44,605 nt of DNA from Leptolyngbyaceae cyanobacterium SM1_4_3 (GCA_012031415.1 JAAUTN010000015.1:1-44605); one strand, 5' to 3'; positions 1 through 6,383 are shown, counted from the stretch's first letter. Notes: generated by a model not told the origin, from the letters alone. Made by a program: numbers and translations.

Positions 1-464
1 GCGACTGCGGCGACCAGCGATTGCCGATGACGCGAATGCCTTCAAGGGTGGGCGAAAGGACGCTTGCCAGTCATCCAGCAGGTCATCCAATATGGGGTAA
101 AGCTTTTCCTCTGGCGGGTCCCAGGGCTTGAGCAAATAGTAGTCGAGCTTGGCGGCGTTGATCGCCCGAATCGCGGCATCGGTGTCGGCATAGGCAGTCA
201 GCAAAACCCGCTTGGCATCTGGGAAAATTTCCATTCCCTGTTCTAAAAATTCAACGCCCGACATTTGGGCATTCGCTGGTCTACCAAGAATAGGGCGACG
301 GGTTCATTTCGCAGGCTGAGTTGTTGGGCAGCTTCTAGAGCCGCTGCACCGGAGTCTGCCCGCACGACCCGAAAGCGATCGCCATACTGATGCCGCAGGT
401 CACGGGCGATCGCCTGCAACACTTCGGGATCATCGTCAACGGTCAAGATTGCAGGTTTAGCCAT
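1..464 (-). pseudogene. Fused response regulator / thioredoxin-reductase-like protein, N-terminal part, two frameshifts
   Basis: The gene starts at 464 and runs off the left edge. The first 60 or so residues are a receiver domain: an acidic patch in LTVDDDPEV, then FLVDQRMP with the phosphoacceptor Asp. The frame breaks near 269, where CCCAAA would need one more C. Restoring it gives QMSGVEFLEQ, then LLTAYADTDAAI and LLKPWDPPEEK, the usual receiver end with its conserved Thr/Ala and Lys. A second loss near 43 interrupts what should read EGIRVIGNRWSP, the linker I associate with cyanobacterial receiver-FAD oxidoreductase (thioredoxin reductase-like) fusions. The reductase part lies outside the window, so that identity is inferred from the linker. 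Both breaks are single-base losses that look like sequencing errors. Confidence 0.65.
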
Positions 465-604
465 GAGTCGAGGGTTGGATGTCTGGATTTAGCAAGCTGC
501 AATCAACTTATACCATTTTGGATTTTGGATTTTGGATTTGTGATTTCGCCATTCCTTAGAAGAATTTATTACACTTTGTGAGAATGGGCAGATGGGGATG
601 ACTT

Positions 605-1471
605 ATGGCAGTTCAGAGTGACACGCTGTTTGAGCGATTTTTAGCTCCTATCTTTAAGAACTTCTTGATTGATCGAGAGGCAATCATGCAGTTCTACAAG
701 AGCATTGATTGGGAGGTGGAGCGCGATCGCCTTCAGCAGCCAGACTTTCAGTATCCCGACTACTATCTCAGCCAAAACTTTCACGGCATTCAGAACGGCT
801 ACCTGAATGCAGATGCTGCCGTTTCCTATGACCCGATTACCCAATACGTGCTGCCGCCGAATGAAGCGCTGGTGCGTCAGGGGTTAATTCAGCGGATTCA
901 GAGCCAGCCTCGTCGCATCCTTGACCTGGGCTGCGGCACGGGTTCCACAACGCTGCTGCTCAAGCAAGCCTTTCCCCAGGCAGACGTGATCGGGCTGGAT
1001 ATGTCACCCTATATGCTGGTTGTTGCTAGCCACAAAGCCCGCACTGCCAAGCTCGATATCCAGTTTCAGCACGGCAATGCTGAGCAACCGGGCTTTCCAG
1101 ACGCAAGTTTTGACCTAGTGACGGCTTCGCTGCTGTTTCACGAAACGCCGCCTGCGGTTTCCTGTGAAATTTTGCGGGAATGCTTTCGCTTGCTGAAGGT
1201 GGGCGGTGAGGTCGCCATTCTCGACGGCAATCAGGCAACCCTGCGACAAACGGCTTGGCTCACCGAAATTTTTGAAGAACCTTATATTAAAGACTATGCT
1301 GCTGGTAGTGTAGATGCCTGGATGGGCGCTGCCGGATTTGGTGCCGTGCAAACTGAGGATGTCTGGTGGGTGCAGCAGGTGACACGCGGGGTCAAGCCCA
1401 TTCCCGGAGTCGCGGAGCCAATGCGGTATTCTGAATGGGAAGCAGGCGATCGCCAATGGGCAATGGGCTAA
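605..1471 (+). CDS. Class I SAM-dependent methyltransferase
   Basis: A 288-residue cytosolic methyltransferase of the UbiE/Methyltransf_11 type. Motif I, which binds S-adenosylmethionine, is ILDLGCGTG at residues 105-113. The acidic end of strand 2 follows in VIGLDMSPYML (about 128-138), then a motif II/III region FDLVTASLLFHE and LKVGGEVAILDG. About 100 residues precede motif I, longer than a minimal methyltransferase, and they may form a lid or substrate-recognition region. The substrate cannot be deduced. The next gene starts only 7 bp downstream, so the two are probably co-transcribed. The start follows a G-rich stretch that could serve as a weak ribosome binding site. Confidence 0.85.
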   Translation: MAVQSDTLFERFLAPIFKNFLIDREAIMQFYKSIDWEVERDRLQQPDFQYPDYYLSQNFHGIQNGYLNADAAVSYDPITQYVLPPNEALVRQGLIQRIQSQPRRILDLGCGTGSTTLLLKQAFPQADVIGLDMSPYMLVVASHKARTAKLDIQFQHGNAEQPGFPDASFDLVTASLLFHETPPAVSCEILRECFRLLKVGGEVAILDGNQATLRQTAWLTEIFEEPYIKDYAAGSVDAWMGAAGFGAVQTEDVWWVQQVTRGVKPIPGVAEPMRYSEWEAGDRQWAMG

Positions 1472-1478
1472 GGGAAGT

Positions 1479-2201
1479 ATGACCCTCAAGGCAGTTTTGT
1501 TTGACTTTAACGGCATTATCATCAACGACGAGCCACTGCACCAAAAGCTGATTGATGAACTATTAATCCAGGAAAACTTGCGCCCAAAACCGGGAGAGTT
1601 TTGGCAAGTGTGTCTTGGCAAGAGCGATCGCGTTTGCCTGAGAGATCTGTTACAGCAGCGGGGCCGCATCGTTACAGAAGACTATCTCGATCAACTCATC
1701 GTCCGCAAGTCGCGCCTCTATCAGCAGCAGCTAGAAGCGATCGAGAAGCTGCCCATTTATCCAGGGTTGGCTGATCTCATTTTTCAGTTGCGATCGGCGC
1801 AAATCAAAATGGCGATCGTCAGCGGTGCGCTGCGATCGGAAGTGGAACTCGTGCTAAACCGAGCCGACCTCACCCACGCCTTTTCGCTGATTGTGACAGG
1901 AGACGACATTACCACCAGCAAACCTGACCCCACTGGCTACCTGCTAGCAGTCGAGCGCTTAAATCAGCAATATCCGACGCTGAAACTAGAGCCAGGGGAA
2001 TGCTTGGCAGTTGAAGACACCTTCCCTGGTATTGAGGCAGCCAAACGAGCCGGAATGCAGGTGGTTGGCGTTGCCAACACTTACCCGTTTCACATGATGC
2101 AGCGTCAGGCAAACTGGGCTGTAGACTATCTCTCAGAACTGGAGCTAGACCGGGTACGGCAAGTGTTCGAGCGAGCAAAACCTCGCCAAGCCATTGGTTA
2201 A
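1479..2201 (+). CDS. HAD-superfamily phosphatase, CbbY / beta-phosphoglucomutase-like
   Basis: A 240-residue HAD hydrolase with a helical cap (about residues 17-95). The nucleophile is D9 in LFDFNG. Motif II is S115 in AIVSGA, motif III K148 in TSKPDP and motif IV E179-D180 in AVEDTFPGIEAAKRAGM. In phosphatases and beta-phosphoglucomutases the residue two after the nucleophile is usually a second Asp acting as acid/base; here it is N11. I recall the same DFNG motif in other cyanobacterial members, so it is probably a lineage trait. A sugar-phosphate or similar substrate is likely, but which one is unknown. It lies 7 bp after the methyltransferase gene, with AAGGGAAG just before its ATG. Confidence 0.85.
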   Translation: MTLKAVLFDFNGIIINDEPLHQKLIDELLIQENLRPKPGEFWQVCLGKSDRVCLRDLLQQRGRIVTEDYLDQLIVRKSRLYQQQLEAIEKLPIYPGLADLIFQLRSAQIKMAIVSGALRSEVELVLNRADLTHAFSLIVTGDDITTSKPDPTGYLLAVERLNQQYPTLKLEPGECLAVEDTFPGIEAAKRAGMQVVGVANTYPFHMMQRQANWAVDYLSELELDRVRQVFERAKPRQAIG

Positions 2202-2239
2202 GCAGGCTTCTTCCCGGTGTTAAAATGCATAAGCGACAC

Positions 2240-2312
2240 GGGGAATTAGCTCAGTTGGTAGAGCGCTGCGATCGCACCGCAGAGGTCAGGGGTTCAAATC
2301 CCCTATTCTCCA
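2240..2312 (+). tRNA. tRNA-Ala (anticodon CGC)
   Basis: A full 73-nt cloverleaf can be folded by hand. The acceptor stem GGGGAAT pairs with ATTCTCC and contains the G3-U70 wobble that identifies alanine tRNA. The D arm is GCTC/GAGC, the anticodon stem CTGCG/CGCAG with loop ATCGCAC (anticodon CGC, reading GCG), and the T arm AGGGG/CCCCT with loop TTCAAAT. The CCA tail is not encoded. A HIP1 octamer (2267-2274) covers the 5' side of the anticodon stem and most of the loop including the anticodon. Confidence 0.93.
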
Positions 2313-2321
2313 TCTTTTAGA

Positions 2322-2428
2322 TTGGGTTATTTCGTCAAAGTTGGGTTTCATGAAAACCTCCAGTGCCCTTAAGTGCCATTGCGGTACACCTCAACCTGAA
2401 GCTCATCTCCTGCAAAGATAGCCCCTCT
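2322..2428 (-). pseudogene. Remnant of a DUF6888-DUF6887 gene pair
   Basis: Read on the minus strand, this begins inside a DUF6888-like gene (FAGDELQVEVYRNGT, then a premature stop) and continues through the usual junction into a DUF6887-like start (MKPNFDEI at 2351). The homology then runs out next to the tRNA. The junction closely matches the intact pair at 4642-5048, so this is a truncated duplicate. It is unlikely to make protein. Confidence 0.7.
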
Positions 2429-2542
2429 AAACTTAATTCTTTGCTGGCGCTGTTGATGGGTCAAAGCTTGACTTCTATGTTTTTCAAGCGCCTCAAGCGA
2501 GAAAAGCAATCCTGGCTTCTGACACAGGTTTGAAACTGTAGT

Positions 2543-2901
2543 GCATCACCGATGAACCGTTGAGCATCATCGCTGAATAGCTGAGCATCATCGCTGAATA
2601 GCTGAACATCATCGCTGAATAGCTGAACATCATCGCTGAATGGCTGAACATCGCTGCTGAATGGCTGGACATCGCTGCTGAATGGCTGGACATCGCCGAT
2701 GAATGGCTGGACATCGCCGATGAATGGCTGGACATCGCCGATGAATGGCTAAAGATTACTGCCGAGTAATTAAGTATCATCGCCGAATGGTTGGGTGTTG
2801 CCGTTGAGCAGTCAGGCATCATCGCTAAATAGTTTAGATATCGTTGCTGAATAGTTGAACATCTCCAATGAATAGCTGGACATCATCGCTGAATGGTTGA
2901 A
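2543..2901. repeat. 21-bp tandem repeat array (about 17 units)
   Basis: About seventeen head-to-tail copies of a 21-bp unit close to CATCGCTGAATGGCTGGA. Variants carry TAG or TGG in the middle and ATC, GCT or GAT at one variable codon. The array stays in 21-bp register until one extra base appears in a late unit. It has no spacers, so it is not a CRISPR. Read on the plus strand, the central six or so units encode a seven-residue repeat (IADEWLD), but stops interrupt both ends and no start codon serves it. It looks like a minisatellite or the decayed core of a repeat protein. Confidence 0.85.
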
Positions 2902-2946
2902 CATTATCGTTTCTTGTTCCAGGCTCCACTAGAAACGAGGTTAATG

Positions 2947-3051
2947 CTAGATTTCTCCTTCAAGCTTGCGGCGAAACACCTCTTCCATTTGCCGCTGACC
3001 TTCCTCGGTGTAAGGAGAGTGATACCAGGTTGCCTCAGCGTCAGGGCAACG
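2947..3051 (-). pseudogene. Remnant: 3' half of a DUF6887 gene
   Basis: Minus-strand translation gives CPDAEATWYHSPYTEEG and then a C-terminus ending RRKLEGEI and a stop. This nearly matches residues 35-67 of the intact DUF6887 copies at 6176-6379 and 7552-7755. The 5' half is absent. A partial REP-like motif (TTCCAGGCTCC then GAAACGAGG, about 2908-2937) lies just downstream on the minus strand, as it does next to the intact copies. It is a decayed duplicate. Confidence 0.75.
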
Positions 3052-3077
3052 TTCCTGGTTTTCTCAAATAGCATCAG

Positions 3078-3206
3078 ATGCCAACAGAACTTTCAAAACT
3101 TTTGGGCGATCGCCAGATCGATCTAGTCATCCCCAAGTCTCTCGATTACCGAGTCGGCGATCGCATCCTGGCAGAAGCTGAGGTTTACTCTGTCGCAGAG
3201 GGATGA
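3078..3206 (+). pseudogene. C-terminal fragment of a nucleotidyltransferase-like (MNT) protein
   Basis: A 42-residue open frame reading LLGDRQIDLVIPKSLDYRVGDRILAEAEV. It resembles the end of small MNT-type nucleotidyltransferases, where a conserved Asp in the ..VDLV.. strand precedes the C-terminal helix. The GSFARGE nucleotide-binding motif expected further upstream is missing, and the preceding sequence is unrelated. It is therefore a fragment. Such proteins are usually one half of an MNT/HEPN toxin-antitoxin module, which fits a neighbourhood with other such genes. Confidence 0.5.
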
Positions 3207-3288
3207 GCAAGTTTATGTTGAGTACGTGCTAGACACAGCTAACAAAGCGAAAGATGTTACGCTTAGACCAAATTATTCCGTTAAATCA

Positions 3289-3549
3289 ATGGCTAGTTTA
3301 CAGGTCGAAATCCCGGATTCTTTAATGGCTCGGCTAGAATCGACCGGACAACCCGTGCAAGATGTTGTGTTGAAAGCATTGGAACAATACATTGAAGCTG
3401 AGGGCTTTTCTCTAACCAAAACTCAAACCTGGCAGTTGTGCGGCTCGTTGCAGATCAAAGACCCAGCAGCCTCTTACATAATTGGCAAGGATAACCAGGG
3501 TCAATCCGTGACAAATTACGCCGAACATATTGATGAAGTTCTCTATTAA
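3289..3549 (+). CDS. Antitoxin-like partner of the PIN toxin
   Basis: An 86-residue protein starting MASLQVEIPDSLMARLE. A short amphipathic beta strand and helix at the N-terminus resemble ribbon-helix-helix or VapB-type antitoxins, followed by an acidic C-terminus (YAEHIDEVLY). The open frame extends upstream to a GTG at 3226, but similarity to the start of the protein at 6798-7166 (LTIQIPDDLAERL) favours the ATG at 3289. The stop codon is 5 bp before the PIN gene, the usual antitoxin-then-toxin order with close coupling. The role is inferred from position and length; no DNA-binding motif is certain. Confidence 0.65.
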   Translation: MASLQVEIPDSLMARLESTGQPVQDVVLKALEQYIEAEGFSLTKTQTWQLCGSLQIKDPAASYIIGKDNQGQSVTNYAEHIDEVLY

Positions 3550-3554
3550 AGCAA

Positions 3555-3962
3555 TTGCCAGAACAAGTTCTTGTTGACACTTCAGCATTGATTGCCTTTT
3601 TTGTTCAGTCCGAAAGGCATCATCCAGCAGTACGTGAGTACTTTCTCCAGCACTCAAATACTCAGTGGATTATCCTGTCTTCGATATTTGATGAAACAGT
3701 GACTTGGCTTCGCCTTCGAGTTTCAGCTAAGCAATCTATCCAAATTGGTCGTCTTTTACGAAAGGAACATCGCTATATTGCCTTGTCTGAATCTGAGGAC
3801 TTGGCAATATGGGAGGCTTTCTGTCGCTACGATGATAAAGCCTGGAGCTATACGGATTGTTCTTTGCTGGTGATGGCGCGTCGTTTGGGCGTACTCAACA
3901 TTGTTTCATTCGATGAGCATATTCGGCAGATGGCTGGTCTAGGCATAGTTTGCTTGCCATAG
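3555..3962 (+). CDS. PIN-domain ribonuclease (VapC-like toxin)
   Basis: A 135-residue single-domain protein with the spaced acidic residues of a PIN nuclease: D8 in LVDTSALIAFF, E47 in IFDETVTW, D101 in YTDCSLLVMARR and D120 in IVSFDEHI. These would hold the metal ions used for RNA cleavage. The start appears to be TTG at 3555, because no ATG precedes VDTSALIAFF in this frame; a TTG start would suit low, coupled expression. With the small gene 5 bp upstream it forms a probable type II toxin-antitoxin module. The RNA target is unknown. Confidence 0.85.
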   Translation: MPEQVLVDTSALIAFFVQSERHHPAVREYFLQHSNTQWIILSSIFDETVTWLRLRVSAKQSIQIGRLLRKEHRYIALSESEDLAIWEAFCRYDDKAWSYTDCSLLVMARRLGVLNIVSFDEHIRQMAGLGIVCLP

Positions 3963-4019
3963 TAGCGATCGCCCCTCCATTCTTTTGTATCTATTTCAAT
4001 CGTTGAGGACGCAGAAAAC

Positions 4020-4076
4020 TTAGGAGAACAAATCGCCAAAATAAAAGAGCTTGATGTTGCGATCGCAGTTTGACTG
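4020..4076 (-). pseudogene. Remnant of a DUF6888 gene
   Basis: The minus strand reads SNCDRNIKLFYFGDLFS and a stop. It matches the middle of the DUF6888 copies (SNCYRDIKLFRFGD) up to Asp and then shares an unrelated tail (LFS, stop, and about 30 bp further) with the fragment at 7323-7469. Both remnants therefore descend from one already truncated copy. Confidence 0.65.
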
Positions 4077-4092
4077 CACATTCTATTAACTG

Positions 4093-4308
4093 CTACTGCT
4101 CGGTCTTTCTAAGCTTCTCTTCAAAGATAGACTGTACTTCACCTTCAGGATCACTCAGGTCAAAGGGATAAGGTTGATATGGAGCATTTGGATCACGGCG
4201 GCTCATCAGTACTTCTAAAGCTGCCCTGAATGCTTCTTCATCATTTCGGTGTGCTGAAATAAACTGCTTTAATTCTGCATTGGTCATTTGATACAGGTTT
4301 TGTGTCAT
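4093..4308 (-). CDS. DUF6887-family small protein
   Basis: A 71-residue acidic protein, MTQNLYQMTNAELKQFISAH and onward. The N-terminal pattern MT.AELK.F...HR.D.EAF is shared with the copies at 4642, 6176 and 7552 and fits the cyanobacterial family I know as DUF6887. The start at 4308 is preferred over 4323 because it gives an ATGA overlap with the stop of the upstream DUF6888 gene, implying translational coupling. This is the most diverged copy in the array. Function is unknown; the fixed pairing and small size suggest a two-protein complex or a toxin-antitoxin-like unit. Confidence 0.75.
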   Translation of the reverse strand: MTQNLYQMTNAELKQFISAHRNDEEAFRAALEVLMSRRDPNAPYQPYPFDLSDPEGEVQSIFEEKLRKTEQ

Positions 4309-4487
4309 AGAACAAAATCCCAATTACCGTCTTCTTTTATTATCAACGTGATCTCGTCAGCCGCCCCAGCTTGAATGTAGATTGTCTTCAATTTGTAATC
4401 GTAACGGAAGACCTGAATGGGTTGGTACAGGTTGGATAGCAACTGACAGAGAAAAATTGCTGTGTTGGATTGTTGTTGCGTTGGCAA
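4305..4487 (-). CDS. DUF6888-family small protein
   Basis: A 60-residue protein that starts at a TTG (4487) preceded by GGGAG. It reads MPTQQQSNTAIFLCQLLSNL, then IYIQAGAADEITLIIKEDG and ends NWDFVL. The family pattern is a helix with CQMLSN(L/C)Y, an FR(Y/F) strand, then (V/I)YI.AG and an end like GNW.F. The open frame extends to 4562, but the added residues have no counterpart in the other copies. The stop overlaps the DUF6887 start by 4 bp. The fold appears to be one helix followed by a small beta sheet. Function is unknown. Confidence 0.75.
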   Translation of the reverse strand: MPTQQQSNTAIFLCQLLSNLYQPIQVFRYDYKLKTIYIQAGAADEITLIIKEDGNWDFVL

Positions 4488-4583
4488 GCTACAGCTCCCA
4501 TAGTTACGCCGAACGTAGCTTACCAGAAGAGCGATCGCTCCTCCATTCTTTTGTATCTTCAATCTTTAAGCTCTTTAAGCTCG

Positions 4584-4605
4584 TTGCCAAGCTCCAGCTT
4601 GGCAA
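4584..4605. repeat. REP-like palindrome
   Basis: A hairpin with arms TTGCCAAGCT and AGCTTGGCAA separated by two bases, preceded by CTCG and followed by TGCGGTCGAGG. Its layout matches the REP-like elements near the RAYT transposase and at 14665-14743, with a variant core. It lies between two DUF6888/6887 modules. Confidence 0.6.
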
Positions 4606-4641
4606 TGCGGTCGAGGAAGCGAAAGCTCATTTGGTTAACGC

Positions 4642-4875
4642 TTACTCACCGTTTTGTTGCTTTAGTCTTTCCCTCTCCTGATCTCGCTCAAGAATAGGTC
4701 TAATCTGTTCTATTTGCTGCTGCCATTCCTCTTCACTGCTCGGTAAATGAAACAGCATTGATTCTGAACTTGAGTGAAGGCTAAACAAAGCCTCAATTGC
4801 ATCTAAATCGTCTCGATGCTCCAGCACATAAGCCCTCAGTTCAGCTTTAGTCATTCCATTAAAGTTGGGTTTCAT
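4642..4875 (-). CDS. DUF6887-family small protein
   Basis: A 77-residue protein starting MKPNFNGMTKAELRAYVLEH. It shares MKP.F..M...EL.AYVLAHRDD.EA with the 6176 and 7552 copies and ends in a highly charged helix (ILERDQERERLKQQNGE). The ATG at 4875 overlaps the stop of the upstream DUF6888 gene as ATGA; the longer frame to 4887 would cover that gene's end. It forms the second intact DUF6888-DUF6887 module. No enzymatic motif is visible, and a small helical cytosolic protein is likely. Confidence 0.78.
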   Translation of the reverse strand: MKPNFNGMTKAELRAYVLEHRDDLDAIEALFSLHSSSESMLFHLPSSEEEWQQQIEQIRPILERDQERERLKQQNGE

Positions 4876-5048
4876 AAGAACCTCCAAGTGCCGTTACGGT
4901 ACACCTCAACCTGAAGATCGTCACCTGCCAGGATGTAAACGATGCCTGTGCGATCGCCAAAACGAAAGAGCTTGATATCTCGATAACAGTTTGACAACAT
5001 CTGGCAAACCCTTACACAAGCTTGAGCTTGTTCAGCAGTCGGTAAAAT
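4872..5048 (-). CDS. DUF6888-family small protein, non-canonical start
   Basis: A 58-residue frame too short for an ordinary ORF scan: (I)LPTAEQAQACVRVCQMLSN, then LFRFGDRTGIVYILAGDD and the end NGTWRFL. It is collinear with the 4305-4487 protein. In that copy the LPT Leu is a TTG start; here it is TTA. A stop codon lies a few codons upstream, so the only likely initiator is the ATT at 5048, just after GGGAAGG. The gene either uses ATT or is poorly translated. It overlaps DUF6887 by ATGA. Confidence 0.6.
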   Translation of the reverse strand: MLPTAEQAQACVRVCQMLSNCYRDIKLFRFGDRTGIVYILAGDDLQVEVYRNGTWRFL

Positions 5049-5095
5049 AACCTTCCCTCAATTCTGACACAGCCGTTTTTGCACAAGGCTGTTCT

Positions 5096-5142
5096 CATTC
5101 CCAGGCTCCGCCTGGGAATGCTGATCATGAGGCTCTGCCTCA
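5096..5142. repeat. REP palindrome pair, left flank of RAYT
   Basis: Two palindromes lie just upstream of the transposase. The first has arms CATTCCCAGGC and GCCTGGGAATG (5096-5120). The second is TGAGGCTCTGCCTCA (5128-5142). Their mirror-image partners lie downstream at 5712-5754, so the gene is bracketed like a REP-RAYT unit. Confidence 0.8.
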
Positions 5143-5164
5143 TCCTCAAACACTAGAACTACCA

Positions 5165-5698
5165 ATGGGACGTAGCCGCTACCACTTCTTAGACAAACAA
5201 CCTCATTTCCTGACCTGTACTGTAGTCAACTGGCTTCCCTTATTTAGCAATCCAGCGTTAGTTCAAATTCTGCTCGATTCTCTCACTTTTTTGCACAATC
5301 AGCACCGTATTGCGATACACGGTTATGTGATTATGGAAAACCATCTTCATCTGATTGCATCATCCAGCAAGTTGTCAAAAGAAATAGGCACATTCAAATC
5401 CTTTACTGCTCGTTCTATGGTGGACTGGCTCAAGGTAAACAACAGGCAACGCTGGTTGTCTCAACTTGCGTTCTACAAGCAAATCCACAAAATAGGGCAG
5501 GACTACCAGCTTTGGCAGGAGGGTTCACATCCACAAGCATTGTTGACCGCAGAGATATTCCAACAGAAGTTGGAGTATGTGCATCAAAATCCTGTCCGTA
5601 GAGGCTATGTTGATGATCCAGCACATTGGCGCTACTCAAGCTACCGAGATTACCTGGATCAGCAAGGACTTTTACCGATTGTGCAGTTAGAGATCTGA
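5165..5698 (+). CDS. REP-associated tyrosine transposase (RAYT)
   Basis: A 177-residue Y1 (HUH-superfamily) transposase of the IS200-like RAYT group. The metal-binding HxH is H60-L-H62 in MENHLHLIA, and the likely catalytic tyrosine is Y138 in LEYVHQNPVRRGYV. The sequence WQEGSHPQ is typical of RAYTs. It is intact and flanked on both sides by pairs of GAGGC-core palindromes, its probable substrates. RAYTs are thought to cut single-stranded REP sequences and spread them through the genome. Related palindromes at 6122-6170, 7498-7547 and 14665-14743 look like its products. It lies opposite in strand to the surrounding DUF6888/6887 modules. Confidence 0.9.
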   Translation: MGRSRYHFLDKQPHFLTCTVVNWLPLFSNPALVQILLDSLTFLHNQHRIAIHGYVIMENHLHLIASSSKLSKEIGTFKSFTARSMVDWLKVNNRQRWLSQLAFYKQIHKIGQDYQLWQEGSHPQALLTAEIFQQKLEYVHQNPVRRGYVDDPAHWRYSSYRDYLDQQGLLPIVQLEI

Positions 5699-5711
5699 TT
5701 AAAACTTGGTG

Positions 5712-5760
5712 GAGGCAGAGCCTCTGGGTAGCATTTCTAGGCAGAGCCTAGAAACGAGGC
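5712..5760. repeat. REP palindrome pair, right flank of RAYT
   Basis: GAGGCAGAGCCTC (5712-5724) is followed by a palindrome with arms TTTCTAGGC and GCCTAGAAA (5734-5754) and then CGAGGC. It mirrors the left-flank pair at 5096-5142. Confidence 0.8.
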
Positions 5761-5763
5761 AGT

Positions 5764-6093
5764 GTCGTCTCCAGCCAAAATATAGACGGTTCCCTGCTAA
5801 AATCTTGCACCAACGGCAGGAGGTCTTGCACTAGAGCCTTGAGATCAATCTCAGGCTTAAAGCGAAAACTCGTTGAAACGAGTTGAAATGAGCTTCTGAT
5901 GGGTGTTTTAGTCAGTTTCAACTGACTTAAGCTATCAGCCCGGAATTGATTCCAGGGCGGGACATTGGGTAACAGACCAAGCCTGGTGCAAGATCCCAGA
6001 CAACATCTGGCAAACCCTTACACAAGCTTGAGCCTGTTCAGCGGTCGGTAAAATACCTTCCCTCAATTCTCTCAATGCCCCTGCTGCTTGCAA
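5764..6093 (-). pseudogene. DUF6888 gene split by a MITE-like insertion
   Basis: The right part (5996-6093, minus strand) encodes the DUF6888 start QAAGALRELREGILPTAEQ and continues to CQMLS. The left part (5764-5800) encodes a strand equivalent to TVYILAGDD. Between them sits a 193-bp element with inverted termini at 5802-5994, and about 40 bp of the gene's middle are missing. No intact protein can be made. Confidence 0.7.
5802..5994. mobile_element. MITE-like element with 11-bp terminal inverted repeats
   Basis: It is bounded by ATCTTGCACCA (5802-5812) and its exact reverse complement TGGTGCAAGAT (5984-5994). Inside are three more palindromes: AACTCGTTGAAACGAGTT (about 5871), AGTCAGTTTCAACTGACT (about 5910) and an imperfect CCCGGAATTGATTCCAGGG (about 5939). 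It has no coding frame. It sits between the two halves of a DUF6888 gene, which marks it as an insertion. No target-site duplication is visible, probably because flanking bases were lost. Confidence 0.7.
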
Positions 6094-6379
6094 CGATTAG
6101 CTTCAAGGATGAAAACAAGGTAGAGCAGAGCTTCCAAGTAGCATTTCCAGGCGGAGCCTAAGAACGAGGCTGATGCTAAATTTCTCCTTCAAGCTTGCGG
6201 CGAAACACTTCTTCCATTTGTTGCTGACCTTCTTCAGTGTAGGGAAAGTGATACCAGGTTGCTTCAGAATCAGGGCTGCGACGATCAATTAACACTTCAA
6301 ACGCCTCATTATCGTCTCGATGTGCCAGCACGTAAGCAATTAGTTCTTTTCGAGGCATTTTCTTAAAGTCCGGCTTCAT
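5997..6379. repeat. 383-bp direct repeat, copy 1
   Basis: This segment matches 7373-7755 at a constant offset of 1376 bp. I see about seven mismatches and no gaps. It contains the DUF6888 5' fragment, a REP-like element (6122-6170, GCATTTCCAGGCGGAGCCTA) and the whole DUF6887 gene. The two copies flank the HNH gene pair. Confidence 0.85.
6176..6379 (-). CDS. DUF6887-family small protein, solo copy
   Basis: A 67-residue protein MKPDFKKMPRKELIAYVLAH and onward, ending RRKLEGEI. It differs from the 7552-7755 copy at a single residue (Lys/Arg near the C-terminus). The ATG at 6379 is preferred over the extension to 6406, which runs into the HNH gene. It lacks its own DUF6888 partner: the gene immediately upstream is the HNH nuclease, 4 bp away, so it may now be expressed from that operon. 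It probably arose with the direct repeat. Function is unknown. Confidence 0.75.
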   Translation of the reverse strand: MKPDFKKMPRKELIAYVLAHRDDNEAFEVLIDRRSPDSEATWYHFPYTEEGQQQMEEVFRRKLEGEI

Positions 6380-6383
6380 TCGT

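Noticed and set aside
2493-2822. Minus-strand 109-codon frame with Ser/Met/His repeats
   Set aside because: It is the antisense reading of the 21-bp tandem array; length and composition follow from the repeat, and no family or ribosome binding site supports it.
2543-2901. Possible CRISPR array
   Set aside because: The units are contiguous, 21 bp each, and have no unique spacers; no cas genes are in the window.
2893-3126. Plus-strand 77-codon frame
   Set aside because: It lies opposite the DUF6887 remnant and into the MNT fragment; the minus-strand homology is clear, so this is a shadow.
5430-5639. Minus-strand frame inside the RAYT gene
   Set aside because: The sense frame encodes an intact transposase with catalytic residues; the antisense frame has no recognisable content.
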